Shown: positions 7,093 through 15,969 of the stretch, in pieces
How positions within the stretch are numbered: position 1 is the first letter of the stretch
How the letters are laid out: each line of letters starts with the position of its first letter
Assembly: GCA_019422525.1 (NCBI GenBank)
Contig: JAHZDE010000004.1
Span: forward strand, 1 to 64,000
Length of the DNA: 64,000 bases
From: Clostridiales bacterium
GTDB lineage: Bacteria > Bacillota > Clostridia > Oscillospirales > Acutalibacteraceae
Reading direction: 5' to 3'
Translations under genes and position numbers: made by a program
Notes under the pieces: generated by a model
Databases searched by the model: none
The model's input: only the letters and a program-made list of their open reading frames with translations
Told to the model about the DNA's origin: nothing

Positions 7093-7965
7093 ATGACGCT
7101 TCGTGATTTGGAAATTTTTTTGCAGGTGTGCCAATATGGCAGTATGCGGAAGGCGGCGGAAGTTTTATATATTTCCCAGCCTTCGGTAAGCGGCGCTGTA
7201 CGGGCCATAGAGGAAGAATATGGGGTCCTCCTGTTTGAGCGGCTAAACCACAGGCTCTACATTACGCCCCAAGGCCAAGAGCTGGAATCCCGGGCCCGGC
7301 GGATTTTGGCCCAGTTTGAAGAGCTGGAACATTCCCTAAAAAACAGCTCGGAACATGAAAGCCTCCGGATCGGCGCCACGCTGACGATTGGAACCTGTAT
7401 TCTGCCGGAAATTTTACAAGCTATGGGCGAACCTCAAGCTACCGTACTGGTGGAAAACACCCGTACCATCGAGGGGCTTTTGGTACAGGGAGAACTGGAT
7501 ATTGGGCTGGTGGAAGGGAAAATCCGGCAGCCCGATTTGACAGCCGCACCGGTCATGGAAGATTTTCTGACCGCAGTCGGTACAGAATCCATAGAAAAGC
7601 CAATCACACTTGCAGAGCTTTGCAGCCGCTATCCCCTATTGATGCGGGAAAAAGGCAGTGGGACCCGCGCTATGGTCGAAGAGGCACTGATTCGGGAAGG
7701 CGTTGTCTGGCGGGAACAGTGGGTATGCAGCAATACCCAGGCGCTGCTGCGGGCAGCGGAAGCCGGGCTGGGGGTCACGATTATCAGCCGGATGCTGGCA
7801 CGGGAAGCCTTGGAATCCGGCAGGCTGTATGAAATTCCTTTAAAAAACTGCCATCTCTCCCGAACATTCCGGCTGGTATGGCACAAAGATAAATTTCAAA
7901 GCCCGGAATTCCTCCATTTTTGCCGGATATGCCGGGCGTATGCAGAAAAAGCGAAGGCCGTGTGA
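7093..7965 (+). CDS. LysR-family transcriptional regulator
   Basis: A 290-residue LTTR. The winged HTH is residues 1-60 (LEIFLQVCQYGSMRKAAEVL, SQPSVSGAVRAIEE, LFERLNHRLYITPQG), followed by a linker helix and a periplasmic-binding-protein-like effector domain (about 90-285). ATG 7093 follows GGGGGAC and matches the usual LTTR N-terminus. It is transcribed away from the siroheme reductase with a palindrome between them, so it most likely senses a sulfur or nitrogen compound and controls that gene; the effector is not deducible from sequence. Confidence 0.92.
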   Translation: MTLRDLEIFLQVCQYGSMRKAAEVLYISQPSVSGAVRAIEEEYGVLLFERLNHRLYITPQGQELESRARRILAQFEELEHSLKNSSEHESLRIGATLTIGTCILPEILQAMGEPQATVLVENTRTIEGLLVQGELDIGLVEGKIRQPDLTAAPVMEDFLTAVGTESIEKPITLAELCSRYPLLMREKGSGTRAMVEEALIREGVVWREQWVCSNTQALLRAAEAGLGVTIISRMLAREALESGRLYEIPLKNCHLSRTFRLVWHKDKFQSPEFLHFCRICRAYAEKAKAV

Positions 7966-7989
7966 GGTTTGAGCCATATTTCTCCCAAA

Positions 7990-8033
7990 AGCACAAATCC
8001 TCTCTCCCATAAAATGGGAAAGAGGATTTTTTA
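7990..8033 (+). terminator. Intrinsic terminator after the LysR gene
   Basis: AATCCTCTCTCCCAT (7996-8010) pairs with ATGGGAAAGAGGATT (8014-8028) with one mismatch and is followed by TTTTTT. It lies between convergent genes and mainly serves the plus strand. Confidence 0.8.
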
Positions 8034-8046
8034 TGGAATCAGATTT

Positions 8047-9396
8047 TTATTTCCAGTGACAGTTCTTCCCGAGTTTTTCTTTCAAAAAGCTGCGGAAATC
8101 TTTGGCTTCTCCCATGGTAAACCCGCCCTTTTCCACCAGATAAGCCCTGTCTTCGGTATAATACAGGTAAAAATATTTTTTATCCTCATACGCGCTCAAA
8201 ATCTGGAAATACGGATACAGGGTTACCGACTGGATTCCCGAAATTCGGAAGTCCTCCTCCCGGAATGCATAGCTGGCTTCCCGGGAACGGGCTTTTTTAT
8301 AAAACCCAACTTCTGCCCGCTTCATTTTATCCAGCATCAGATACGGCTGTACCACCAGATAAATTCCCAACGCGATCATCACAAGCCGCAGCAGCCAGCT
8401 GTCATCATACAGGAATCCGGCCACCACACTCAACACACCCAGCACAATAAACATACCGTTTCGCAGCAGGCCGCGTCGGAATGTATGGAACTGGCAGAAC
8501 TCCTGCGCCGCTGCATCACTGCAGAATGTGGTATTTTCAAACAGGGTTTTCGATACTTGATAATGCTCGTCCTGTGCCGCCCGCTGGGCCTGCTCTTTGC
8601 GATAGGCTACCAGCATATTGGTCATTTCCTTCTTGTTCCGCTCTTTTTTCCGGGTATTATATCTTGTGACCAGAAGGAACACGACGGTTGCCGCAATAAT
8701 AATCGGGATTGGCAAAATGGCCATAATGGTTTGGAACATAACCTCTGACTGAGAAGGCCTTTCTCGAAACTGCGTAATCCGGACACTGTCTACCAGCTGT
8801 TCAATTTGGTCAACCTGTTCCTGGGTGAACTCTTTGTTTCCATACATATCAATAGAAAGGCTGAACCCGTTGACAATGGTTCCATAACAGTTTTCCCAAA
8901 TTTTGCTGCCATTAGCTTCTCCCTGTAAATCCAGCTTAAAAAAGGGAATCTGACTATGCTCATACTTTTCTGCTTTGACGGTTACTCCATACTCTTCATC
9001 CACAAACGTATTGGCATCCAGTAGCTCTTGAAATTGCTCGTCAGTCACTTCATTCAGGTTAAAATAATTCCGGCTTTCATCGGAATACTTCCGGCTGATC
9101 CGTATGGTGTATGAACGGTCTTCCGGCACCAGCTCCATGGCCATAACGTTTCCCGAATCATCTTCCTCAAAGTCCCCCACCTTATCCAGTGGATCATCAT
9201 ATCCCGCCAGTCCCCAGTCCGTGCTGTCAATCGGCGTATCCGCTGTCAGGATAAACATTCCCGCCGGCACTTCCATCTCCATATCCAGTTCTGCAATTTC
9301 CACCTTTGTCGGCTCGGTGGTAGCCGCCGCAAAACATACGGGGATCGCTGCTACCATCAACACCGCTGCCAGCAGCCATGACACGATTTTTTTCAT
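8047..9396 (-). CDS. Secreted/membrane protein with YcxB-like C-terminal domain
   Basis: A 449-residue protein with an N-terminal signal peptide (MKKIVSWLLAAVLMVAAIP, cut near CFAAA) and an acidic extracellular region of about 190 residues. A transmembrane helix near 225-245 is followed by a cytoplasmic stretch rich in K/R/E/Q, then two close helices (about 315-355), and a C-terminal domain with FREEDFRIS and YLVEKGGFTMGEAKDFRSFL resembling the YcxB-like family. Function is unknown. A possible promoter is TTGTGG (9503-9498) and TATTAT (9480-9475), 17 bases apart on the minus strand. It stands alone between terminator-bounded neighbours. Confidence 0.75.
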   Translation of the reverse strand: MKKIVSWLLAAVLMVAAIPVCFAAATTEPTKVEIAELDMEMEVPAGMFILTADTPIDSTDWGLAGYDDPLDKVGDFEEDDSGNVMAMELVPEDRSYTIRISRKYSDESRNYFNLNEVTDEQFQELLDANTFVDEEYGVTVKAEKYEHSQIPFFKLDLQGEANGSKIWENCYGTIVNGFSLSIDMYGNKEFTQEQVDQIEQLVDSVRITQFRERPSQSEVMFQTIMAILPIPIIIAATVVFLLVTRYNTRKKERNKKEMTNMLVAYRKEQAQRAAQDEHYQVSKTLFENTTFCSDAAAQEFCQFHTFRRGLLRNGMFIVLGVLSVVAGFLYDDSWLLRLVMIALGIYLVVQPYLMLDKMKRAEVGFYKKARSREASYAFREEDFRISGIQSVTLYPYFQILSAYEDKKYFYLYYTEDRAYLVEKGGFTMGEAKDFRSFLKEKLGKNCHWK

Positions 9397-9647
9397 TGGC
9401 TTTTCTGCTCCCGTCTATCCGGCAAAAAGCCGGTTTTTATTCATTTGCCAGCCGTTTTTACCGGCATTATTGATATAATATCACAAATCTTGCCCTTCCA
9501 CAACACCCAAAAACGGGAAACCCGACGAATTTCCACGAAACCTTCCCACCTATACCCGAAAAAACAATAACCTGTCAGCATGTAACCCCCTATTGCTGAA
9601 AGCCTGGATATGTTCTACCCGGTAGGCAGGCCCTGCATACCATCATC
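9397..9647. other. Intergenic region upstream of the YcxB-like gene
   Basis: About 250 bases without an ORF. It holds a short GC hairpin CCGGC-AAAAA-GCCGG (about 9419-9433) in the probable leader of the YcxB-like gene and a GATATAATATC palindrome (9472-9482) overlapping the possible -10. Nothing recognisable is seen from 9505 to 9647. Confidence 0.5.
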
Positions 9648-9684
9648 AAAAAAGCTCCTGCCTTTTCCAAGACAGGAGCTTTTC
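9648..9684 (-). terminator. Intrinsic terminator of the xylulokinase-DUF4867 operon
   Basis: AAAAGCTCCTGCCTT (9650-9664) pairs with AAGACAGGAGCTTTT (9669-9683), with one mismatch and flanking A/T runs. It lies 20 bases beyond the DUF4867 stop codon. Confidence 0.8.
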
Positions 9685-9703
9685 TTTAGTAAATACGGGC
9701 ACC

Positions 9704-10330
9704 TTACAGGGAAATGTTCTCCCCTACCAGTCCCATAAATGCGCCGTCTGCTTCCAGGCCGCTTTCGGGATGGGCAATCAGCCACTTATTGACGGCAAAC
9801 AGCAAGGCATCCTCCCCGTCTGCTGCGGGCTTTTCCGACAGGGGCTCGTTGGTACCTCTGGGCAGTACCACCACACAGCGGAATACATCGCCGTTTACAC
9901 TGCAAGGAGCATAATGCAAAGTGGTTCCATATACCTCAATCATGGTTCCGGCAGGCACCAAAAATGCTTCTATCTTAGAGGTGTCATACTGATAGGTACC
10001 GGGCTCAATGTCCTGCTCACTGCCAATCAGCAGAATCAAATCGGTGCAGGCCACGTTGATTTCCGAATCCCGATGGTATTCCAGTGCATTGAGCTTGTGG
10101 TTCATACCGTTGCAGTATCCAATCTGTACCGGCATCCCGCCATATACCCGGTCGCGCATATCGGCAAACACCGGCAGAGCCTCCAGCTCCGGTACGCTGG
10201 GCACATAGACCACGGCATCCTCGGGGGCTTCCGTTTTGGCCATCTCGGCAATCAGGGCGGTGCAGTCTACATTTTCAATCACCTTTCCGTACTTACGGAA
10301 AGCAGCATCATGAACATTCTGAATTTTCAT
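9704..10330 (-). CDS. DUF4867 family protein
   Basis: A 208-residue cytoplasmic protein matching the DUF4867 family, which in Clostridia is repeatedly encoded beside pentose kinases and sugar isomerases. The middle contains a cupin-like pattern: GYCNGMNHKLNALEYHRDSEINVA, a metal-site-like H...E..H arrangement, and later GTMIEVYGTTLHYAP. This suggests a metal-dependent sugar isomerase or lyase-like fold acting on a xylulokinase substrate. It lies 36 bases after xylB with an AAGGA ribosome site, so it is co-transcribed. The enzymatic role is inference. Confidence 0.82.
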   Translation of the reverse strand: MKIQNVHDAAFRKYGKVIENVDCTALIAEMAKTEAPEDAVVYVPSVPELEALPVFADMRDRVYGGMPVQIGYCNGMNHKLNALEYHRDSEINVACTDLILLIGSEQDIEPGTYQYDTSKIEAFLVPAGTMIEVYGTTLHYAPCSVNGDVFRCVVVLPRGTNEPLSEKPAADGEDALLFAVNKWLIAHPESGLEADGAFMGLVGENISL

Positions 10331-10366
10331 AGCAGTATCCTTCTTTCTGCAAAAAATCGTCTGTCC

Positions 10367-11890
10367 TTACAGCCGGGCCAGGGCTTTGTAGGAGTCCTTG
10401 AGGGCCGGGTACAGGCTGCGATAGATTTGATAGAACTTTTCATATTCCGGCACATTTTCGGCCACAGGCGCCTGGGGTGGATTGGTACGAATCACCGTAC
10501 GGCAGCCTTCCTCCACGCTCTTATAAATGCCAGCGCCTACGCCTGCCAGAATCGCCACGCCCAAAGCGGGGCCTTCCTTGGAAACCACCGTCTTCACTTC
10601 GCAGTTAAAGGTGTCGGCCAGCATCTGACGCCACAGCGGGCTGCTTCCGCCGCCGCCGCAGGCCAGCATTTCCTGAAGGTTAACACCCATTTCCCGAAGA
10701 ATTTCCACACTGTCCCGCTGGGAGAAGGTAACGCCCTCCATGACGGCACGGAGCATATCATACTTGGTGTGAATGGCGGAGAGGCCGAAAAATACGCCGC
10801 GGCAATCCGGGTCCAGATGAGGGGTACGCTCGCCCATCAGGTAAGGCAGATACAGCAGTTTATTGCTGCCAATGGGCACCCGCTCAGCCTGCTTGTCCAT
10901 CAGATAATAGGGGTCTTTGCCCATGCCCTTGGCGGTTTCCATCTCGGCGGTGCAGAAGTTGTCCCGATACCATTTGAGGGAAAGCCCTGCGCCCTGGGTC
11001 ACGCCCATCACATGCCAGCAGCCGGGAACGGCGCAGCAGAAAGTGTGGACCCGGCCCTTGGGGTCGATGGAAATATTGGAGGTGTGGGCAAATACCACGC
11101 CGCTGGTACCAATGGTGACAAAGGCTTTGCCGTCCTCTACCACGCCGGTACCCACAGCCGCAGCAGCATTGTCGCCAGCGCCGCCCACCACTGGCGTTCC
11201 AGCTTTCAATCCGGTAATAGCAGCTGCTTCGGCGGTAATCACGCCGGTTACCTCGGGAGACTCGTAAACTTTTGCCAGAAGGGCCTTGTCAATATCCAGC
11301 TTTTCCAGTACCTCGTCGCTCCAGCAACGGTTCGGCACGTCCAGCAGCTGCATACCGGAGGCATCAGAAACTTCGGTAGCGAACTCGCCGGTCAGCATAT
11401 ACCGCACATAGTCCTTGGGCAGGAGGATGTGGGCGCATTTGGCGTAAATTTCCGGCTCGTGGTTGCGCACCCACAGAATCTTGGAGGCGGTGAAGCCGGT
11501 GAGGGCCGGGTTGGCGGTAATTTCGATGAGCCGCTTTGCCCCAACCTTTTCGGTAATTTCTTCACATTCCTTGGCAGTACGCTGGTCACACCAGATAATG
11601 GAGCGGCGCAAAACCTTTCCGTCCTTATCCAGCATCACAAGGCCGTGCATCTGACCGGAAATACCCAAACCCTTGATGTCCGCCGCATCCACGCCGCTTT
11701 CTTCAATGACCGCACGGATGGTGACAGCAGCCGCATTCCACCAGTCAGCAGGGTCCTGCTCGGCCCAGCCGTTCTGGGGCTGATAGAGGGGGTATTCGAC
11801 GGTTTTGCTGGCCATGACATTGCCAAGGGAATCAAACAGGACCGTTTTGGTACCGCTGGTACCCAGATCCACACCAATTAAGTAATCCAT
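10367..11890 (-). CDS. xylB: Xylulokinase
   Basis: A FGGY-family kinase of 507 residues that phosphorylates D-xylulose to xylulose 5-phosphate for the pentose phosphate pathway. Visible are the N-terminal phosphate-binding loop GVDLGTSGTKT, GISGQMHGLV typical of xylulokinases, WCDQRT, GAGDNAAAAVGTG and the C-terminal ACGGGGSSPLWRQMLAD adenosine loop. ATG 11890 has GGAAGGAA upstream; the TTG at 11899 is too close to that site. It heads the xylB-DUF4867 unit and lies next to a beta-xylosidase-like GH3 enzyme, which would supply the xylose. No xylose isomerase is in the window. Confidence 0.93.
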   Translation of the reverse strand: MDYLIGVDLGTSGTKTVLFDSLGNVMASKTVEYPLYQPQNGWAEQDPADWWNAAAVTIRAVIEESGVDAADIKGLGISGQMHGLVMLDKDGKVLRRSIIWCDQRTAKECEEITEKVGAKRLIEITANPALTGFTASKILWVRNHEPEIYAKCAHILLPKDYVRYMLTGEFATEVSDASGMQLLDVPNRCWSDEVLEKLDIDKALLAKVYESPEVTGVITAEAAAITGLKAGTPVVGGAGDNAAAAVGTGVVEDGKAFVTIGTSGVVFAHTSNISIDPKGRVHTFCCAVPGCWHVMGVTQGAGLSLKWYRDNFCTAEMETAKGMGKDPYYLMDKQAERVPIGSNKLLYLPYLMGERTPHLDPDCRGVFFGLSAIHTKYDMLRAVMEGVTFSQRDSVEILREMGVNLQEMLACGGGGSSPLWRQMLADTFNCEVKTVVSKEGPALGVAILAGVGAGIYKSVEEGCRTVIRTNPPQAPVAENVPEYEKFYQIYRSLYPALKDSYKALARL

Positions 11891-12201
11891 ACTGTACAAC
11901 TTCCTTCCAGGTGAAATTTATTGTCCGGAACAGGGCGCCGGAACCAGAAACAGCCGGCCAGACGGTATCCCAACGACCGGGTACAATCATATGGAAAAGC
12001 CGGGAAGGGGAACCCTAACAAACAAGGTTTCCCCTTCCAAACAGTCCGCGGGACTGCGCAAACGCATGGAAAGCAGAAGCTCTTCCCGCGCACCGTTTTC
12101 ATATTTCCACGACAAAATTGGTTTTCCGAATGCCCTTATATATATAGTTTGCTGGAATTTTCTTCGTTTGTCAAGAGGTTTCGTCTATCCCGCTCTATCG
12201 A
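11891..12201. other. Spacer between GH3 and xylB with a long inverted repeat
   Basis: About 310 bases without a gene. At 12003-12038 an inverted repeat (GGAAGGGG... / ...CCCCTTCC, extending through AACCCT/AGGTTT with one mismatch, short loop) probably ends the GH3 transcript on the minus strand, though the T-run after it is poor. The xylB promoter should be in 11900-12000; I could not assign it. Confidence 0.5.
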
Positions 12202-14322
12202 TTATAGACTAATTTCCATTTCCAGCGGAGCCTGTCCCATCAGCTCGACACTTCTCTTATCGGGCTGGCTGAAACCGGCATAGATGCGGAAGCGGTGACT
12301 GTCCAGAACCCGCTCGCCTTCTTCATTCACGGCCTCAAAAGCGCGGCGCTTCAGGGTAATCTCGACTCTGCGGCTTTCACCAGCAGCAAGACGCACACAC
12401 TGGAATCCGGCCAGGCTGTGATTGCGCACGGCCAACGGGGACTCCAGATCCTTCACATAAACTTCCACGGTCTGCTCGCCCTCGTGCTTACCCAAGTTCT
12501 CCACGGTTACCGATACCCGGACATTTTCCCCATCCTGCTCTGCCTTCATATCGGAAACGGCGAAGGGCTCATAGGTCAGGCCATAGCCGAAGGGATACAG
12601 CGCTTCGTTTTCCATATAGCGGTAGGTGCGATTTTTCATGGAATAATCGGCAAAATCAGGCAGCTCCTCGGTGGTGCGGTAGAAGGTCACCGGCAGTTTG
12701 CCTGCGGGGGCAGCCTTGCCGAACAGCACGTCTGCAACAGCCTTTCCGCCCAGTGCGCCCGGATACCACATGTTCAGCACAGCGGCACACCGCTCTTCTT
12801 CGCCGCCGAAGGTCAGGGCGCTGCCGGTTCCCAGCAACAGTACTACAGGCTTGCCCGTATCCAGCACAGCTTTCAGCAGGGCCATCTGGCGGCCAGGCAG
12901 CTCCAAGCTCTTCTTATCGCCGGATGCATAGGGGTTGTTGGCGTCGCCGTCTTCGCCTTCAAATTTTCCGTCCAGACCCATGCACAGGATGACCACATCT
13001 GCCAGCTTGGCAATGCACACGGCCTCAGCTACACGGTCGTCCTTTCTGGCCAGTGCGCCTTCTGCCGAATCCTGATACAGAGGGCAGCCCTCGGAATAGT
13101 ACACGCGGGCTTTCCCTTCCAGTAAATCCTCAATGCCTTCCAGCACGGTAATGTTCCGGGAAGCCGTGCCGTGATAGTTGCCCCACAATACTTCGCGGCT
13201 GTCGGCGTTAGGGCCAATCACTGCCACGGTTTTCAGTTCGTCGGCCTTCAGGGGCAGGATGCCATTATTTTTCAGCAGCACCATAGATTTTCTTGCCGCT
13301 TCCAGAGCCAGCAGGTGATGCTCGTGGGTATCGTTGGCGCTGTAGGGAATCTTGTCGTATTCGCAGTCATCGCTGAACATGCCCAGACGGAAACGGGTTG
13401 CCATCACGCGCTCGCAGGCAGTGGTAATCTGTTCCTCTGTTACCAGGCCCTCTTCCAGTGCTTCCAGCATATGGATGTACACTTCGCCGCAGTTCAAATC
13501 GCAGCCACCTTCCATAGCCATAGCTGCCGATTCAATAATACTCTGGGTCACTTTGTGGAAGTCGTGGAAGTCCATGATAGCGCCGCAGTCGGAAACCACA
13601 TGGCCTTCAAATCCCCACTTTTCCCGCAAGGTCTTTTGCAGCAGGGTCTTGCTGCCGCAGGAAGGCTCTCCGTTGACGCGGTTATAGGCGCCCATCACGC
13701 TCTCCACGTCGCCTTCCTTCACGCAGGCCTCAAAAGCGGGGAAATAGGTTTCTTCCAAGTCCTTTTTGCTGACCACCGAGTTGAATTCATGGCGGATATT
13801 TTCCGGCCCGCTGTGAGCGGCAAAGTGCTTAACGCCGGCAGCCGCTTTCAAATATTTCCCGTCGCCCTGCAATCCCCGGATATAGGCAACTCCCATCCGG
13901 CCGGACAGATAGGGGTCCTCGCCATAGGTTTCATGTCCGCGGCCCCAGCGAGGGTCACGGAAGATATTCACGTTGGGGGACCAGAAGGTCAGGCCCTTAT
14001 AAATGTCCCGGTCGTTTTCCGCCCGATAGGCGTTATACTTGGCACGGCCTTCTTCGGCCACCACATCGCCCACCTTCTGCAGGAACTCATCGTCAAAGGT
14101 AGCGGCAAGGCCGATGGCCTGGGGGAACATAGTGGCAACGCCGGCGCGGGCCACACCATGAAGAGCCTCATTCCACCAGTTATACTCGGGGATACCCAAC
14201 CGGGGAATTGCCGGGGCACGGTAGCTCAGCTGGAAAGCCCGCTCTTCGATGGTCATTTTTCCCACCAGTTCTTTGGCCAATGCCAGTGCTTCTTTGTGGG
14301 TCATCTGTTTATTCTGAGACAT
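12202..14322 (-). CDS. Glycoside hydrolase family 3 enzyme, beta-xylosidase/beta-glucosidase type
   Basis: A 706-residue GH3 enzyme without a signal peptide, so it acts on imported oligosaccharides. It contains the (beta/alpha)8 domain with YNWWNEALHGV (typical of the xylosidase-like branch), KHFAAH (about 165) and the nucleophile loop VVSDCGA (Asp245), then the alpha/beta sandwich (VIGPNAD, LGTGSALTFGGEE) and a C-terminal fibronectin III-like domain (VSVTVENLGKHEGEQTVEVYV). It removes terminal beta-linked xylose or glucose. Adjacent xylB and an aldose epimerase favour xylo-oligosaccharides. The ATG follows AGGAGG; it is preceded by its own candidate promoter. Confidence 0.93.
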   Translation of the reverse strand: MSQNKQMTHKEALALAKELVGKMTIEERAFQLSYRAPAIPRLGIPEYNWWNEALHGVARAGVATMFPQAIGLAATFDDEFLQKVGDVVAEEGRAKYNAYRAENDRDIYKGLTFWSPNVNIFRDPRWGRGHETYGEDPYLSGRMGVAYIRGLQGDGKYLKAAAGVKHFAAHSGPENIRHEFNSVVSKKDLEETYFPAFEACVKEGDVESVMGAYNRVNGEPSCGSKTLLQKTLREKWGFEGHVVSDCGAIMDFHDFHKVTQSIIESAAMAMEGGCDLNCGEVYIHMLEALEEGLVTEEQITTACERVMATRFRLGMFSDDCEYDKIPYSANDTHEHHLLALEAARKSMVLLKNNGILPLKADELKTVAVIGPNADSREVLWGNYHGTASRNITVLEGIEDLLEGKARVYYSEGCPLYQDSAEGALARKDDRVAEAVCIAKLADVVILCMGLDGKFEGEDGDANNPYASGDKKSLELPGRQMALLKAVLDTGKPVVLLLGTGSALTFGGEEERCAAVLNMWYPGALGGKAVADVLFGKAAPAGKLPVTFYRTTEELPDFADYSMKNRTYRYMENEALYPFGYGLTYEPFAVSDMKAEQDGENVRVSVTVENLGKHEGEQTVEVYVKDLESPLAVRNHSLAGFQCVRLAAGESRRVEITLKRRAFEAVNEEGERVLDSHRFRIYAGFSQPDKRSVELMGQAPLEMEISL

Positions 14323-14357
14323 ATCAGCATACCTCCTGAGAGTTATAATAAATATCT

Positions 14358-14387
14358 TTTATACAGCGGGTATTATAAATCGTTCAA
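14358..14387 (-). promoter_or_regulatory. Candidate promoter of the GH3 gene
   Basis: On the minus strand TTGAAC (14387-14382), an 18-base spacer and TATAAA (14363-14358), about 35 bases before the start codon. Inferred by similarity to the sigma-A consensus. The rest of 14323-14625 is AT-rich with no ORF and no clear operator. Confidence 0.4.
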
Positions 14388-14625
14388 AATTTTTTCCGCT
14401 GACACTCCTATCATGCAGGACTCGAATACCCATTACTGTCTGGATTTTCAAAAGATTCCAGTACTTTATTTTTATTGTACCATAAAACTCTTCTGAGAGC
14501 AGTAGACATTTTTCCATATTTTTGGCTATTTTTTGCACACTTTCTCTTTTTTTTCCTTCAAAACGCTAAAAACGCCGGTATTTCGGCCTAAGTGGCTAAA
14601 TAGTAGAGGGAGTATTGCCCACAAA

Positions 14626-14668
14626 GCAAAAGCCTGCATACCAGCTATTGGGTATACAGGCTTTTTTC
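14626..14668. terminator. Intrinsic terminator of the aldose epimerase gene
   Basis: AAAAGCCTGCATACC (14628-14642) pairs with GGTATACAGGCTTTT (14651-14665) with one mismatch and is flanked by A and T runs. It is 16 bases beyond the epimerase stop codon. Confidence 0.8.
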
Positions 14669-14683
14669 TTTTGTTGTGAATTC

Positions 14684-15559
14684 TTACAGGGCCTTTACGC
14701 CAAAAGCAAACACCGCTTCTTTGCCGGGTTTCAAATAGGTCAGGCCGCGCTTGCTGGTAAACTCATTATCTTCATCTGTACCGGTTGCACATCCAGCCCA
14801 AGGTTCCAGCGCCACAAAGGGAGCGTCATTCTTGGCGGACCACACGCCCAGATAGAAGAAGTCGCCAAAGTCCATTTCCACGCCGTGGCCTGTTTTCCGG
14901 CTCACAAGCCGTACCACACGGGAACGGGGCGTATCAAATACCAAAGCATCTTCATAGAACAGCTCGTGGCGCATGGCGATTTCCGTCTCATACTCCATCA
15001 CGACCTTCCGTTGATGGAAATCAATCAGGCCGCCGGCAACAATAGCCGGGCAGCGGCCGGTTTCAGGCTTTTCAAATTCCACCACATAGTCTTCAAAGCT
15101 CTCGCCTTCCACCATGGGGCAATTGAACGCCGGATGTCCGCCAACACCAAAAGGCATCACTTCTTCGCCGGTATTCTCCACCCGGAACTCTGTGACCAGA
15201 CGGGGGCCCTCAAAACGGTAGGTCATATACAGGGCAAAGTCATAGGGGTACTGCTTCCGGGTCTCCTCGTCAGAAACCAGCCGCAAAGTAACCGAATTCT
15301 CCTTCTGCTCCGTCACCTCAAAAGGCAGATGCCGGGCGATTCCGTGCTGGCGCATGGCATACTCGCTGCCCTTGATGATGGTTTTTCCATCCCGCAGAGC
15401 GCCCACAATGGGGAACAGTACCGGGGCACGGCCGCCCCAATAGGTTTTGTCTCCCTGCCAAAGATGCTCCAGGCCGTCTGCATTTTGAAAAGACATCAGC
15501 TGTGCGCCCTGGGTATCCACCGCAGCGCTGCCGAATTCATTATGAATGGTAAGAATCAT
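14684..15559 (-). CDS. Aldose 1-epimerase family protein (LacX-like)
   Basis: A 291-residue cytoplasmic galactose-mutarotase-fold protein. Family features are GAQLMSF near the N-terminus, WGGRAPVLFPIVG, the catalytic His in GVGGHPAFNCPM and the catalytic Glu in FVALEPWAG. It interconverts alpha and beta anomers of free aldoses, which links glycosidase products to kinases. It lies upstream of the GH3 gene on the same strand but is separated from it by a terminator and a promoter, so it is a neighbour with related function rather than the same transcript. Confidence 0.9.
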   Translation of the reverse strand: MILTIHNEFGSAAVDTQGAQLMSFQNADGLEHLWQGDKTYWGGRAPVLFPIVGALRDGKTIIKGSEYAMRQHGIARHLPFEVTEQKENSVTLRLVSDEETRKQYPYDFALYMTYRFEGPRLVTEFRVENTGEEVMPFGVGGHPAFNCPMVEGESFEDYVVEFEKPETGRCPAIVAGGLIDFHQRKVVMEYETEIAMRHELFYEDALVFDTPRSRVVRLVSRKTGHGVEMDFGDFFYLGVWSAKNDAPFVALEPWAGCATGTDEDNEFTSKRGLTYLKPGKEAVFAFGVKAL

Positions 15560-15909
15560 GTCAACCGCTCTCCCTTCGCAGGAATATTTCCCGCTATATA
15601 ATCTTACCGCCAGTATACCATATTTTGGTCCAAAAAAAAAGGAAAAATGCTTTTTGCATTTCTCCTTATGCTAATTTTGCCAAAACCCGCCAGCCCCCTC
15701 ATGATTTCCGGTTCAGCCGCATCCATTACGTTCATCCATAATGGTCTGAAACACATGTCCCGGCGGGTTCTGACAACAAATAGCTGTGTATTCAGTATAA
15801 AACACAAACGTTCCCCTTGCAAGGTGTGACAAAAACAGTGACACATTCTTCTGTCCCATTTTCAAATTTCGCCGGAATTCCACCAGAAAAATCGGTAAAT
15901 ATACCAAAA
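15560..15909. other. Intergenic region, no gene seen
   Basis: About 350 bases between the epimerase start and the terminator of the next operon. It should contain the epimerase promoter near 15600-15650. I see no convincing ORF or repeat. Confidence 0.5.
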
Positions 15910-15940
15910 AGCCCATACGAATCCTCTTTCGTATGGGCTA
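15906..15940 (-). terminator. Intrinsic terminator of the zinc-ribbon membrane protein operon
   Basis: A perfect 12-bp inverted repeat (15910-15921 with 15928-15939, 6-base loop) followed on the minus strand by TTTTTGG, 30 bases beyond the stop codon. Confidence 0.8.
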
Positions 15941-15969
15941 AAAGGCTAAAGATCGGTTAAAAAACGCTG

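Noticed and set aside
9416..9440. A terminator on the plus strand (CCGGC-AAAAA-GCCGG-TTTTT)
   Set aside because: No plus-strand gene ends before it; it lies in the leader of the minus-strand YcxB-like gene.
9770..11881. A 703-codon plus-strand ORF opposite xylB and the DUF4867 gene
   Set aside because: Antisense shadow of two well-supported genes; no motif.
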